NCBI GenBank assembly: GCA_963725275.1
Contig: CAVRXS010000002.1
Span: 1 to 64,000 of the forward strand
Length of the DNA stretch: 64,000 nt
Reading direction: 5' to 3'
Origin: Bog-756 sp963725275
GTDB taxonomy: Bacteria > Actinomycetota > Acidimicrobiia > Acidimicrobiales > RAAP-2
Positions 45,481 through 53,563 of the stretch are shown piece after piece; within the stretch, counting starts at the first letter, position 1, and each line of letters begins with the position of its first letter. The notes under the pieces are model-generated. The model searched no databases. It saw only the letters and a list, made by a program, of their open reading frames with translations, and was not told the DNA's origin. A program made the position numbers and the translations under genes.

Positions 45481-45915
45481 TCAGCGCACGCGGTTGACTG
45501 CGCTGGTGAGGTACTTCGGCAGCACGGCCTCGATCTTCTGCGCCTGTGTCTGCGTGAGTGTGTGGCCGGTCACGGCCTGGGTGATCTTGGCGTCCGCGGC
45601 GCTGTCGAGCGCGTCGACCACGGTCTGCGGGCTCACGTTGTGCTCACCGGCCACCTCGGCGATGGACTTGCCCGAATGCAGCTCGCTCAGCAGCACCTGG
45701 GGCGTTACCCCGATGGTCTCGGCGCTGATGAGCGCACCCTCGTGGCGAATCTCCACCCGGTGCGTACGGAGCCAGGCCCGGAGCGGTTGTTTCCCGGCGT
45801 GGGCTGTCCCACTGGCCGCTGCCGGCGGAGTGGCTGCGTATGCGGAGGTGCTGGCGGCAAGCCCGCCGAGGAGGGCGCCGGTGACGACGACGGGTGCAAC
45901 GAACTTCTTCAACAT
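45481..45915 (-). CDS. Small exported protein, unknown function
   Basis: The ATG follows AAGGAG. A signal peptide (KFVAPVVVTGALLGGLAASTSAYA) is followed by about 110 helical residues. Two segments (ISAETIGVTPQVLLSELHSGKSIAEVAGEHNVSP and SAADAKITQAVTGHTLTQTQ, at roughly 63-97 and 105-125) recall short exported proteins with SipL/LysM-unrelated helical repeats. I recognise no named family. Confidence 0.7.
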   Translation of the reverse strand: MLKKFVAPVVVTGALLGGLAASTSAYAATPPAAASGTAHAGKQPLRAWLRTHRVEIRHEGALISAETIGVTPQVLLSELHSGKSIAEVAGEHNVSPQTVVDALDSAADAKITQAVTGHTLTQTQAQKIEAVLPKYLTSAVNRVR

Positions 45916-46171
45916 GACTGGCTCCTTGTGAGTGATGGGGGGGGTTATTCGTGTCGATGTGCACTGTGCAGGGAGAACATGAAGGATCCGTCTCCGGAAT
46001 GTGAGGGTTCGGTGGGATTCAGCACCGCGGCACCGCTCGGAACGCAGTGTCGATGGCCCGACATCCGAGCCGGGAACGGTTGGGCCCGGTCTCGCGTCAG
46101 CCGGTCTTCGTCTCTACGGCCGAGAGGGGCGTCGACACCGGTGAGGATTGACGCCGAAGATCGCCGGACCG

Positions 46172-46348
46172 TCAGGTGGCGGGCTTTGTCCTTCGAGCGC
46201 GGAGTCGGTACGCGGCCTGCCGGCACGCAGGAGCGCAGTACTTGGCAGCGACGCCTCTTGTCACGACCTGATCGCAGTAGTGACAGCGGATCGCTCGCCG
46301 GAGGCGCCCTCGCTCGCCAGTCTTGATCGGGGACCGCAATCTGGTCAT
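46172..46348 (-). CDS. 58-residue zinc-ribbon-like protein
   Basis: The frame starts MTRLRSPIKTGERGRLRRAI and continues with CHYCDQVV and KYCAPACRQAAYRLRARR. The CxxC and CxxxC pairs and the CRQAAYRLR end match a common small actinobacterial protein that probably binds zinc. The start ATG at 46348 is weakly supported. No neighbour shares the transcript. Function unknown; nucleic-acid binding is plausible from the basic charge. Confidence 0.65.
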   Translation of the reverse strand: MTRLRSPIKTGERGRLRRAIRCHYCDQVVTRGVAAKYCAPACRQAAYRLRARRTKPAT

Positions 46349-46637
46349 CGGTCACTCAGCGTAGTTCCTCACGCTGAGTGACGCTGTAGTTGCTCTGGTG
46401 GCTGGAGATTTCGGCGATCCGGCAATCGTCCAGCGTGCACGCTTCCTGTGTCGACCGCTCACGGTGCATGGTTCACACACGCGTCACAGTGTGAACGATC
46501 TCGTCATCATCGCGCACTGTGTCGCCCGCCCCGGATGACGTGACTCGTCGGAGACCACAAGCGCTGCTGAGGACGGAAGCGGAGCTGCCGCGTCAGCACT
46601 CGGGTGGCGCCGTGGGGGCGCCAGAGAGGCGGGACTC

Positions 46638-47496
46638 ATGATTGGAAGAAGACTGGCGCGGATCGCCGCGGCCTCGGTGATGCTGTTCGGCGTGTTGTGC
46701 GCGATCGACGCGGCGCCCGCGAATGCGCTGCCGGCGCCTGTGACCAACCTGTCCTACGGTCCCGGACCCTTTGAGACCTTGTCGGTGTACCCCGCCGCGA
46801 CACCGGGCGCGCGCCTGGTGATCCTGGTCCACGGCGGAGGGTGGGTCTCGGACGTCGAAGGGTACGGGAACACCCCGGTGGTCGCGACCCAGCTGCAGGC
46901 GGCAGGATTCACCGTGGTCGACATGAACTACGCCTCGGACTCCATCTTCATGCCCGCCTTTCCGATCCAGACCTACGAACTGCAGCTGGCCACCAACTGG
47001 ATCCTCGCCCGCGCGACGCTCTACAACGGGGACCCGAACAACCTCACCATGGTCGGTCTCTCGGCAGGTGGCGAGCTCGCGGCCTGGCTCTCCCAGTCGC
47101 TTCCCCCCCGGCACGGTCAAGGCGGTGGTCACCCTCTCGGGAGCATTCAACTTCACGTCTCTCATCCCTGACGGAATGTCCGGGGCCACGATGCTGGATC
47201 TCGCCTATCGGGCAGCCCTCGCCCTCGGGTGCCGGCTCGCCACCTGCACCCCCAGCGTCGAGGCCCGGTGGTCGCCGGCCGAGCACGTGACTTCGACCAA
47301 CTGCCCGGGAACGTGGCTCCTGTACAACAGTGCCGACGAGCTCATGCCGTTGGACCAGGCGTCGGCGATGACCGCGGCACTGGAGGCCAACGGGTGCAGC
47401 GTGAATGAGATCATCATGCCCGGGAGTGGCCACGCCTTCGACTACTGGAACGACGTGTCCTCGAACGTCATTGCGACCATCCAGGCGAGTGGGTAG
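46638..47496 (+). pseudogene. Exported alpha/beta hydrolase paralogue, frameshifted
   Basis: The protein is closely similar throughout to the one at 23438 (signal RLARIAAASVMLFGVLCAID, oxyanion HGGGWVSDVEGYGNTP, nucleophile GLSAGGEL, late TNCPGTWLLYNSADELMP and GSGHAFDYW). After AWLSQSLPP the frame is lost in a C7 run (47103-47109); the remainder continues one frame over to the stop at 47496. The paralogue has no such run at this place. It is either a real lesion, a slippage site or a base-call error. Confidence 0.85.
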
Positions 47497-47516
47497 CGGG
47501 CAGACCCGGGCCGCGG

Positions 47517-47522
47517 TACCGT
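47517..47522 (+). promoter_or_regulatory. Putative leaderless -10 element
   Basis: TACCGT is followed by six bases and the GTG at 47529. Confidence 0.4.
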
Positions 47523-47528
47523 CAGCCT

Positions 47529-47795
47529 GTGCCGGCCGAGAGCGCTGAGTGCCATACTCCAGCAGTGGAACGGCGTCGACCGAGGCCCAGGGTTCTTGCG
47601 GCTCTCGTGCTGGTGGACCTCGTTCTGGCGACGATCGCGTGGCGTGACCTCAGCCGGCGCTCGGAGGGCGAGATTCGGGGGACCAAGCGGTTTTGGCACG
47701 TGGTGATCCTCGCAAATCCCGGCAATTCGATTGCCTACTGGCTGTTCGGCCGCAAACGGATCGCGAAGGCACCAGCATCGGTTCCGCCGGACTGA
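47529..47795 (+). CDS. Small membrane protein with PLDc_N-like segment
   Basis: The 88-residue protein has one hydrophobic helix (VLAALVLVDLVLATIAW), then RDLSRRSEGEIRGTKRFWHVVILANPGNSIAYWLFGRKR. This is the pattern of the short PLDc_N membrane module (Asp-Leu, Trp, Pro-Gly, Tyr, GRK). The function of stand-alone copies is unknown. The GTG start is supported by a TACCGT hexamer six bases upstream. Confidence 0.7.
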   Translation: MPAESAECHTPAVERRRPRPRVLAALVLVDLVLATIAWRDLSRRSEGEIRGTKRFWHVVILANPGNSIAYWLFGRKRIAKAPASVPPD

Positions 47796-47808
47796 GCGAG
47801 GTCGGACC

Positions 47809-48210
47809 GTGGCGACGTTCGCCGACGTAGCGCGTTTGACCTCGGGACTGCCCGAGGTCTCCGAGGGGGAGCGGCACGGGCACCGCACGTGGTTCGTGCG
47901 CGGAAAGGCGTTCGCGTGGGAACGACCCTTCAGCAAGGCGGACATCAAGCGGTTCGGGGACCAGGCGGTACCGGCTGGACCCATTCTCGCGCTCAGCGTG
48001 GCGGACCTCGGCGAGAAGGAGGCTGTTCTGGCCACCCACGCGGATGCTTTCTTCACCATCCCACATTTCGACGGATTCGCTGCCGTCCTGGTGCGCCTGA
48101 ACACCGCTTCCACCGGCGTGTTGCGAGAGGGGATCGTCGATGCGTGGCTGGCTCATGCCCCATCCCAGCTCGCGCGCGACTACCTCGCAGGGAGTCGGGA
48201 GGACCGGTAG
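47809..48210 (+). CDS. MmcQ/YjbR family protein
   Basis: The protein of about 133 residues shows the MmcQ/YjbR (DUF419) pattern: LTSGLPEVSEGERHGHRTWFVRGKAFAWERP, then AVLATHADAFFTIPHFDGFAAVLVRL and a closing WLAHAPSQLARDYLA. These small proteins have a double-wing DNA-binding-like fold, but their role is unknown. It starts at a GTG 14 bp after the preceding gene. Confidence 0.85.
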   Translation: MATFADVARLTSGLPEVSEGERHGHRTWFVRGKAFAWERPFSKADIKRFGDQAVPAGPILALSVADLGEKEAVLATHADAFFTIPHFDGFAAVLVRLNTASTGVLREGIVDAWLAHAPSQLARDYLAGSREDR

Positions 48211-48249
48211 CGCACGGCAGACCCGAGATCCCCGGTGACGGCGCCACCG

Positions 48250-48804
48250 CTAGGACTCGCTCCCCTGTCGACGGCGCGGGGTAGGTGGCCAGGCGGCTGC
48301 GTCCAGCCGGTAGATGGCCATCAGATCGTCCGTGGGCTCGGTTGCAACCGGGCGCACACCGAGCAGGGCGAACCCGTTGCGTGCAAGAACGCTGCAGGAT
48401 GCGACGTTTGCCACCTGCGGGTCGGCGATGACCCCGGAGTCAGGATTGCGATCCCTCACGTGATCGACCAGGACCGAGACCAGCTGGGTGCCGACGCGGC
48501 GTCCGATGCGCGACGGGTCGCCGATCGCGTAGTCGATACCGATGTCCCCCGGCCTCGCACCGATCGCTGCGGCGTGATCCGGGTAGTCGGCGCAGCGGTA
48601 CCACTGGCACCAACCGATCGGCAGGTCGTCGTCGGCGACCATCAGCAGGTGGGTCGGCTCGGTTCCGTCGAGGCACCCGCGCAGCTCCTCCAGCTCGCGT
48701 TCGGCAGTCGATCCCAGCAGGTACCAGCGGGCCACGTGTGGTTCGTGCAGCCATGCCCCGACCAGCTCGAGGTCCGAAGAGCGCAGCTCCCGCAGCGTCA
48801 GCAC
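48250..48804 (-). CDS. GNAT acetyltransferase, aminoglycoside 6'-type-like
   Basis: The protein reads LTLRELRSSDLELVGAWLHEPHVARWYL at the front. It has GDIGIDYAIGDPSRIGRRVGTQLVSVLVDHV, the acetyl-CoA-binding loop of GNAT enzymes, and SCSVLARNGFALLG near the end. This is the pattern of the AAC(6')-like subfamily, though many members act on other amines. A GTG at 48804 was chosen because family similarity begins there; the frame is open further upstream. It is divergent from the next gene. Confidence 0.85.
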   Translation of the reverse strand: MLTLRELRSSDLELVGAWLHEPHVARWYLLGSTAERELEELRGCLDGTEPTHLLMVADDDLPIGWCQWYRCADYPDHAAAIGARPGDIGIDYAIGDPSRIGRRVGTQLVSVLVDHVRDRNPDSGVIADPQVANVASCSVLARNGFALLGVRPVATEPTDDLMAIYRLDAAAWPPTPRRRQGSES

Positions 48805-48886
48805 GGGAGGGGCCGCGGGGAGGAGCACTCCGTAACGTTGGCGCCGATCCCCGCGCACGCCCCATGGCGGGCGGGGAGCATGCTGA

Positions 48887-48892
48887 TAGCTT
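48887..48892 (+). promoter_or_regulatory. Putative leaderless -10 element
   Basis: TAGCTT is followed by seven bases (GCGCGCC) and the ATG at 48900. Confidence 0.45.
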
Positions 48893-48899
48893 GCGCGCC

Positions 48900-49886
48900 A
48901 TGGACATCTCCTGCGCGTTCCCGCCATCGCTCGACGCCCCGGAGTACACCGTGATCGCGGAGGGGCTCGGGTACCGTCGGGCCTGGTACTACGACTCCCC
49001 GGCGTTGTACTCGGACGTGTGGATGGTGCTGGCGCTCGCCGCCGAGCGGACCCAGTCGATCGGGCTCGGCCCGGCCGTCCTCGTCCCGAGCCTGCGGCAC
49101 CCGATGGTCACCGCGGCCGCGATCACCACGCTGGCCGCACAGGCTCCCGGACGGGTCGCGGTCGCCATCGGGGCCGGCTTCACCGGCCGCATGGTGCTCG
49201 GACAGCGGCCGATGCACTGGAGCGAGGTCGACGCCTACATCCGGGTCCTGCGCGCCTTGCTCGAGGGTGAGGACGCGGTGTGGGACGACCAGGTCCTTCG
49301 GATGCTCCAGCCGGAGGGGTTCGGTGCCACACGCCCGCTCGACGTTCCGATCCTCGTGGGCGCCGACGGCCCGAAGGGCATGGCCGTGGCAGCCGAGTTG
49401 GGCGACGGGGTCTTCTCGGCGATGGTTCCGAGCCCCTCCGAGCAGCAGTGGCGACCGCTCCTGACCATGGGGACCGTGCTCGACGAGGGAGAGGATGCGA
49501 CCTCCGAGCGGGTCATCACCGCGGCCGGGCCGGCGCTGGCCGTCGTGTATCACGGTACCTATCTCCGTGGGGGTGCCGATGGGGTCGATGCTCTCCCCGG
49601 TGGGCGTATATGGCGCGAGGAGACCGAGGCGGTTCCCGCACGCGAACGCCATCTGGCCATCCACGACGGACACCTCGTCGAGGCGAACCGCCGCGACAGG
49701 CCGGCTGTCCGGGCAGGTGCGTCCCTCATCCGGGATCTGACGTTGACCGGGACGCCAGCCGAGGTGCGCGACAAGGTGGACGAGCTGGCCGCAATCGGCG
49801 TCTCCGAGATCGCATTCCAGCCCGCCGGGCCGGACATCCAGCGCGAGCTCGAGCGGTTCGCGAGCGCAACGGCCGGACTCGGATGA
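48900..49886 (+). CDS. LLM-class (luciferase-like) oxidoreductase, probably F420-dependent
   Basis: The 328-residue protein has the TIM-barrel pattern of luciferase-like enzymes. VIAEGLGYRRAWYYDSPALYSDVW, LGPAVLVPSLRHPMVTAAAITTLAAQAPGRVAVAIGAGFTG and PILVGADGPKGMAVAAELGDGVF are at residues about 18, 57 and 160. In actinobacteria most such proteins use F420 rather than FMN; no residue here proves it. The substrate is unknown. Confidence 0.87.
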   Translation: MDISCAFPPSLDAPEYTVIAEGLGYRRAWYYDSPALYSDVWMVLALAAERTQSIGLGPAVLVPSLRHPMVTAAAITTLAAQAPGRVAVAIGAGFTGRMVLGQRPMHWSEVDAYIRVLRALLEGEDAVWDDQVLRMLQPEGFGATRPLDVPILVGADGPKGMAVAAELGDGVFSAMVPSPSEQQWRPLLTMGTVLDEGEDATSERVITAAGPALAVVYHGTYLRGGADGVDALPGGRIWREETEAVPARERHLAIHDGHLVEANRRDRPAVRAGASLIRDLTLTGTPAEVRDKVDELAAIGVSEIAFQPAGPDIQRELERFASATAGLG

Positions 49887-49913
49887 GCGTGCCGGAAGGT
49901 CCTGGACCAGGGA

Positions 49914-50717
49914 TCAGAGGCCGAGGAACCAGGAGCTCGCCCGTCGGGCGCCACTGGTGATGTGGCTGGGACGCACAGCCGCAGCCCGGCGCAGGAGGCG
50001 CCGGCGCGACTCGTAGGAAGAGAGGAGCAGGCCACCGAGGAGGACCAGCGCGGACCCAAGCACGAGGAGCGGCCGCAGATCCACCCCGGTGAAGGGGAGG
50101 GTGGCGCTCGCGGGCGCATCCGGCGCCCCCGTGGTGGGAGGAGACGTGTCGCCGGTGGTGGCGCCGGTGAACGGGAGGTTCGCGGTGGTCGGCGTCGTGC
50201 TCGACGCGGCGACCGTCGGGGTCGGCGGCGGCGGGTACGTGCTGGTCGACGTCTTGGGCGGGTCGGTCGTGCTGGTCGTGGTGGTCGAGGTCGTGCTGGT
50301 GCTGCTGCTCGTCGTCGTGGTGGACGGGCAGTAGTCGATCGTCGCCCGAATGCCGGTCACGTACGTCCAGTTCCAGTACGAGCCGACGTCGACGGCCGCG
50401 TCGGCCTGCCAGAGCCCGCAGCTGTCGACGGGCAGCGACAGGCGCCCCGACGTCCCGGTCACATAGACGCGCGGCCCGGACGAATTGGGCACCAGATTGA
50501 CGGAGAGCATCCAATGGCAGCGGCGCCACGACTTCGGGCACGGCGGATTCGGGATGACCAGAACGGCCTGGCGGAGGTAGGTGTCGAAGCGCAGCGCCGG
50601 CTTCGAATGGTGCAACCCCGCGCCCCACGCCGCTCCGGCGGTCACCATGCCCACGCCACCGATGATCATGGTCATGGCAATTGCGGCGACGGCCCTGTGA
50701 ATTCGCGCACCGCCCAT
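49914..50717 (-). CDS. Cell-surface protein with two LPFTG motifs
   Basis: The 267-residue protein has a signal peptide (AAIAMTMIIGGVGMVTAGAAWG) and an exported domain of about 110 residues with four Cys. A long Thr/Ser linker follows. LPFTG occurs at 181 and again at 207. The second is followed by a hydrophobic helix (LLVLGSALVLLGGLLL) and RRRLLRR, a normal sortase signal. The tail after the helix is unusually long (about 32 residues). No sortase gene is in view. Function unknown. Confidence 0.78.
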   Translation of the reverse strand: MGGARIHRAVAAIAMTMIIGGVGMVTAGAAWGAGLHHSKPALRFDTYLRQAVLVIPNPPCPKSWRRCHWMLSVNLVPNSSGPRVYVTGTSGRLSLPVDSCGLWQADAAVDVGSYWNWTYVTGIRATIDYCPSTTTTSSSTSTTSTTTTSTTDPPKTSTSTYPPPPTPTVAASSTTPTTANLPFTGATTGDTSPPTTGAPDAPASATLPFTGVDLRPLLVLGSALVLLGGLLLSSYESRRRLLRRAAAVRPSHITSGARRASSWFLGL

Positions 50718-51071
50718 CTGTTCTGTCCGCTTTCGAAGTACCCCTCCGGTTGAGTAAACGATAAAGCAGCGCTCCGCGTTACGCTAATCAGGAGCTAGCA
50801 CCGGCGTCGTGTCAGCTAGCAGTCCGCGAGCCTCCATCACATGTCGTCAAATTTTGGGAGGGCAGCCCCACCGGATGCCGCTTTCCCATCTCGATCGGCC
50901 GCGCGCCGGCGATCGCCCGTTGTCACACTGGCGACACGTTGGCTCGCGCGAACTCCCTGTCAGTCGCCCTGCCGACACCTCTGGGGTGGTGGACGCGCGG
51001 TCCGAGGGGGTGTAAGACAGCAGCGGGGCAGGGGAAGTTCGATCGGGAATCGCAACCAAGAGGTCCGAATC
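50718..51071. promoter_or_regulatory. Divergent control region with AGCTAGCA repeats
   Basis: This non-coding region separates the LPFTG gene from the ECF sigma operon. AGCTAGCA occurs twice in direct orientation at 50793-50800 and 50814-50821, 21 bp apart (two helical turns), which would suit a dimeric regulator. A GAGG ribosome site for the sigma gene lies near 51060. No gene is supported. Confidence 0.35.
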
Positions 51072-51716
51072 GTGAACGACTTCAGGGGGACGCTGGCTTC
51101 GGCCAAGCGAGGTGACGAAGAGGCCTTCGCCGCGATCTGGCGCGCCTTTCAACCGGGGCTGTTGCGCTATCTGCGGGTCAAGGCCTCGACAGTCGCGGAG
51201 GATCTTGCCGCAGACACGTGGCTCCGCGTGATGCGCAGCCTGCCGACCTTCGAGGGTGACGAGAACTGCTTCCGCGCCTGGCTCTACACCACCGCCCGCA
51301 ACCGCGTCACCGATTGGTACCGAGGTCGGGACCGTCGCCCCGAGCCTTCGGAACTCGCAACCATCGCTGTCCTGCCGGCGTCGAACAATGTCGAGGCCGA
51401 GGCGGCGGAGCATTCCTCGACCGAGGCGGCCCTCGGGCTCATCGACCAGCTCCCACCGGATCAGGCCGAGGCCGTCATGCTGCGCGTCGTTGTCGGCCTG
51501 GATCCGGCATCGGTGGGCAGGATGATGGGACGGACTCCCGGATCCGTTCGCGTGCTCTGTCACCGTGGCTTGCGTCGGTTGGAGGGTATGCTCAGGGAGG
51601 CCCCGTCCGCTTCCGAAGCGAGGGGCGAGAAGCGGGTCCCGGCGCACGCGTCGGCCACCTCGATCATGGCGGGACCATCATGGGACGACAACCAGGGACA
51701 GCGCAGGCATGGCTGA
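51072..51716 (+). CDS. ECF RNA polymerase sigma factor
   Basis: The 214-residue protein has region 2 (FQPGLLRYLRVKASTVAEDLAADTWLRVMRSLPTFEGD, residues about 26-63, then FRAWLYTTARNRVTDWYR) and region 4 (LIDQLPPDQAEAVMLRVVVGLDPASVGRMMGRTPGSVRVLCHRGLRRL, at 138-185). The GTG at 51072 follows AGAGG; no longer opening has family sequence. Its stop overlaps the start of a membrane protein by 8 bp, the usual sigma/anti-sigma arrangement. Confidence 0.92.
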   Translation: MNDFRGTLASAKRGDEEAFAAIWRAFQPGLLRYLRVKASTVAEDLAADTWLRVMRSLPTFEGDENCFRAWLYTTARNRVTDWYRGRDRRPEPSELATIAVLPASNNVEAEAAEHSSTEAALGLIDQLPPDQAEAVMLRVVVGLDPASVGRMMGRTPGSVRVLCHRGLRRLEGMLREAPSASEARGEKRVPAHASATSIMAGPSWDDNQGQRRHG

Positions 51717-52602
51717 TCTGAGCACGCTGCTTCCCGATGCCGATGTCATCTGGGAGGGCGACAACGTCATCGAGCTCCCCAATCTCGTCTCGGGTCCCCT
51801 CGCGGAGCTGTTGGCTGCGGCAGGAGCGCAGGGCCATACCCGGGAGCTTGCCGGTGAGGCGACGATGCGCCACGAGTTCCAGGTGGCGGCCAGCGAATGG
51901 CCGTCGTCGCATCGGCACCCTCGGCGAGCGTCGGCGATGTTTGCCGCGTCACTCGTCGCCGGGACGATCCTGGCCACCACAGGTCTGGCCGCTGCCACCG
52001 GTCTTCCCCTGCCCACGACCCATCTGGTCGACCAGGCCATCACCCAGATCAATCAAGACCTCGCGTCCCCGCCCGCCTCCGTGGCGCTCGCGGGCTTGCG
52101 GCCCGGGGTCATTCCATTCAGGCACCACCTGGTGGTCCACGGAGGGACGACCGCCCATGCTCTGCGGCATGTCGCAGTGACGTCGACGAGCGCCTGCCCC
52201 TCGGGCACGACGGCGACGGGTGGTTCTGCGGGCAGCTGCCTGCCCGCTCGGTCAGCGGTGCCGATTGCGTCTGGCTCCGCGACTGCAAGTGCGGGCACGG
52301 TCACGGCGGCCGTGAGTGCGAAAACGACTGGGAAAAAGAGCGGTACCCACAAGACGACCAAGGGCGGCACCCACAAGACCGGCGGCGGCGGATCGAGCCG
52401 GGGTGGCAACCACGGCAAGGGCGGCACCCACAAGACCGGTGGCGGCGGATCGAGCCGGGGCGGCAACCACGGCAAGGGCGGCACCCACAAGACCGGTGGC
52501 GGCGGATCGAGCCGGGGCGGCAACCACGGCAAGGGCGGCACCCACAAGACGGGTGACGGGGGATCGAGTCGGGGCGGGAACCGCGGGACGGCAACCGCGT
52601 GA
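51709..52602 (+). CDS. Putative anti-sigma membrane protein with Gly/His-rich tandem repeats
   Basis: The 297-residue protein starts inside the sigma stop and so is coupled to it. Residues 1-74 are cytoplasmic and acidic then basic; 75-97 are a membrane helix (SAMFAASLVAGTILATTGLA). The outer part has two Cys (162, 177). From 219 it holds three near-perfect 19-residue repeats GGTHKTGGGGSSRGGNHGK and a fourth diverged one. No zinc-binding anti-sigma motif is seen, so the role rests on position. The repeats carry two His and about three basic residues each. Confidence 0.75.
   Translation: MADLSTLLPDADVIWEGDNVIELPNLVSGPLAELLAAAGAQGHTRELAGEATMRHEFQVAASEWPSSHRHPRRASAMFAASLVAGTILATTGLAAATGLPLPTTHLVDQAITQINQDLASPPASVALAGLRPGVIPFRHHLVVHGGTTAHALRHVAVTSTSACPSGTTATGGSAGSCLPARSAVPIASGSATASAGTVTAAVSAKTTGKKSGTHKTTKGGTHKTGGGGSSRGGNHGKGGTHKTGGGGSSRGGNHGKGGTHKTGGGGSSRGGNHGKGGTHKTGDGGSSRGGNRGTATA
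52363..52583 (+). repeat. 57-bp tandem repeats inside the putative anti-sigma gene
   Basis: Three copies (52363-52419, 52420-52476, 52477-52533) differ at only one or two bases, and a fourth (52534 on) has several changes. The near identity at synonymous positions suggests recent expansion by slippage or unequal recombination. Copy number may vary between strains. Confidence 0.9.
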
Positions 52603-52650
52603 CGGGTGGGGAAAACGGGTATCGGAGCGGCCAGACCGCTGAGGGGGGCA

Positions 52651-53529
52651 ATGGAGCGGGTACGAGCATGTGAGACGCGCGGTCGGCACCCCGCAGTGAG
52701 TGCTCACCGTTCGAGCAACGTTCGTCGCGCCAGAGTGCTGGCACTGGTTGCGGGCCTGGGTCTTTGGTCCGCGGCGGTGGCCGTGATCGGGGTGACTCCG
52801 GCCCTGGGCGTGACTCAGACGGCTGCGTCCTTCGAGACACCGATGCACGGTCTGTCCTCGGTCAACGGGAAGTCGTCTTCGACGAACTGGGCGGGCTACG
52901 CGGTCACCGGATCGGGACTCAAGAGCGTCTCGGGGAGCTGGAAGCAGCCTGCGGTGACCTGCCCCGTCAACCAGGTGCAGCAGGCAGCGTTCTGGGTGGG
53001 CATCGACGGGTACTCGCCGACCGACCCCACGGTCCAGCAGATCGGGACCGACTCCGATTGCAAAGGGATGGCCGGCAAGACGACGGGAACCCCGAACTAT
53101 TACGCCTGGTACGAGATGTACCCGCAGGACGTCGTCTACATCTCGAAGTCGCTCTATCCGGTGTACCCCGGGGACGTCATCGCTACCCACGTATCCCGCT
53201 CGGGTAGCACCTACACGCTGAGCATCTCCGATGCGATACGGAGGTGGGTGTTCACCACGGTCCAGGTGGCCACGACGACGCCACTCAATTCCTCCGGGGA
53301 GTGGATCGTCGAGGCACCCTGCTCCGCCACGACGCCCTGCTCGACCCTCCCGCTGGCCGACTTCCGCACAATTGCCATATCCGGTTTGGTCGATGGGAGC
53401 ACGATCTCCGGGTCCGGACTGTCGGTGCACCAGATCACGATGGTCACGTCGGGCGGGACGGTGAAGGCTGCCCCGTCTGCGCTCTCGACATCGGGCGGCA
53501 CCTTCACGGTCACCTGGAAGCACTTCTGA
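52651..53529 (+). CDS. Exported G1-family glutamic peptidase
   Basis: G1 peptidases (eqolisins) are acid-active endopeptidases first known from fungi. After a signal peptide (VLALVAGLGLWSAAVAVIG) the 292-residue protein has STNWAGYAVTG, SGSWKQPAVTC, QAAFWVGIDGYSP, TVQQIG, YAWYEMYP, VYPGDVI and GEWIVEAPC, the family blocks in order. Gln129/130 and Glu221 are the likely catalytic pair. The ATG follows GAGGGGGG. It lies 48 bp after the putative anti-sigma gene, so it may belong to the same regulated unit. Confidence 0.85.
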   Translation: MERVRACETRGRHPAVSAHRSSNVRRARVLALVAGLGLWSAAVAVIGVTPALGVTQTAASFETPMHGLSSVNGKSSSTNWAGYAVTGSGLKSVSGSWKQPAVTCPVNQVQQAAFWVGIDGYSPTDPTVQQIGTDSDCKGMAGKTTGTPNYYAWYEMYPQDVVYISKSLYPVYPGDVIATHVSRSGSTYTLSISDAIRRWVFTTVQVATTTPLNSSGEWIVEAPCSATTPCSTLPLADFRTIAISGLVDGSTISGSGLSVHQITMVTSGGTVKAAPSALSTSGGTFTVTWKHF

Positions 53530-53563
53530 TCGAGCGCCGGACGGTGTCACCCCCGGCGTTCGC

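Noticed and set aside
52363..52583. Regular 57-bp repeats considered as a CRISPR array
   Set aside because: The units are directly tandem without spacers and encode a clean 19-residue protein repeat.
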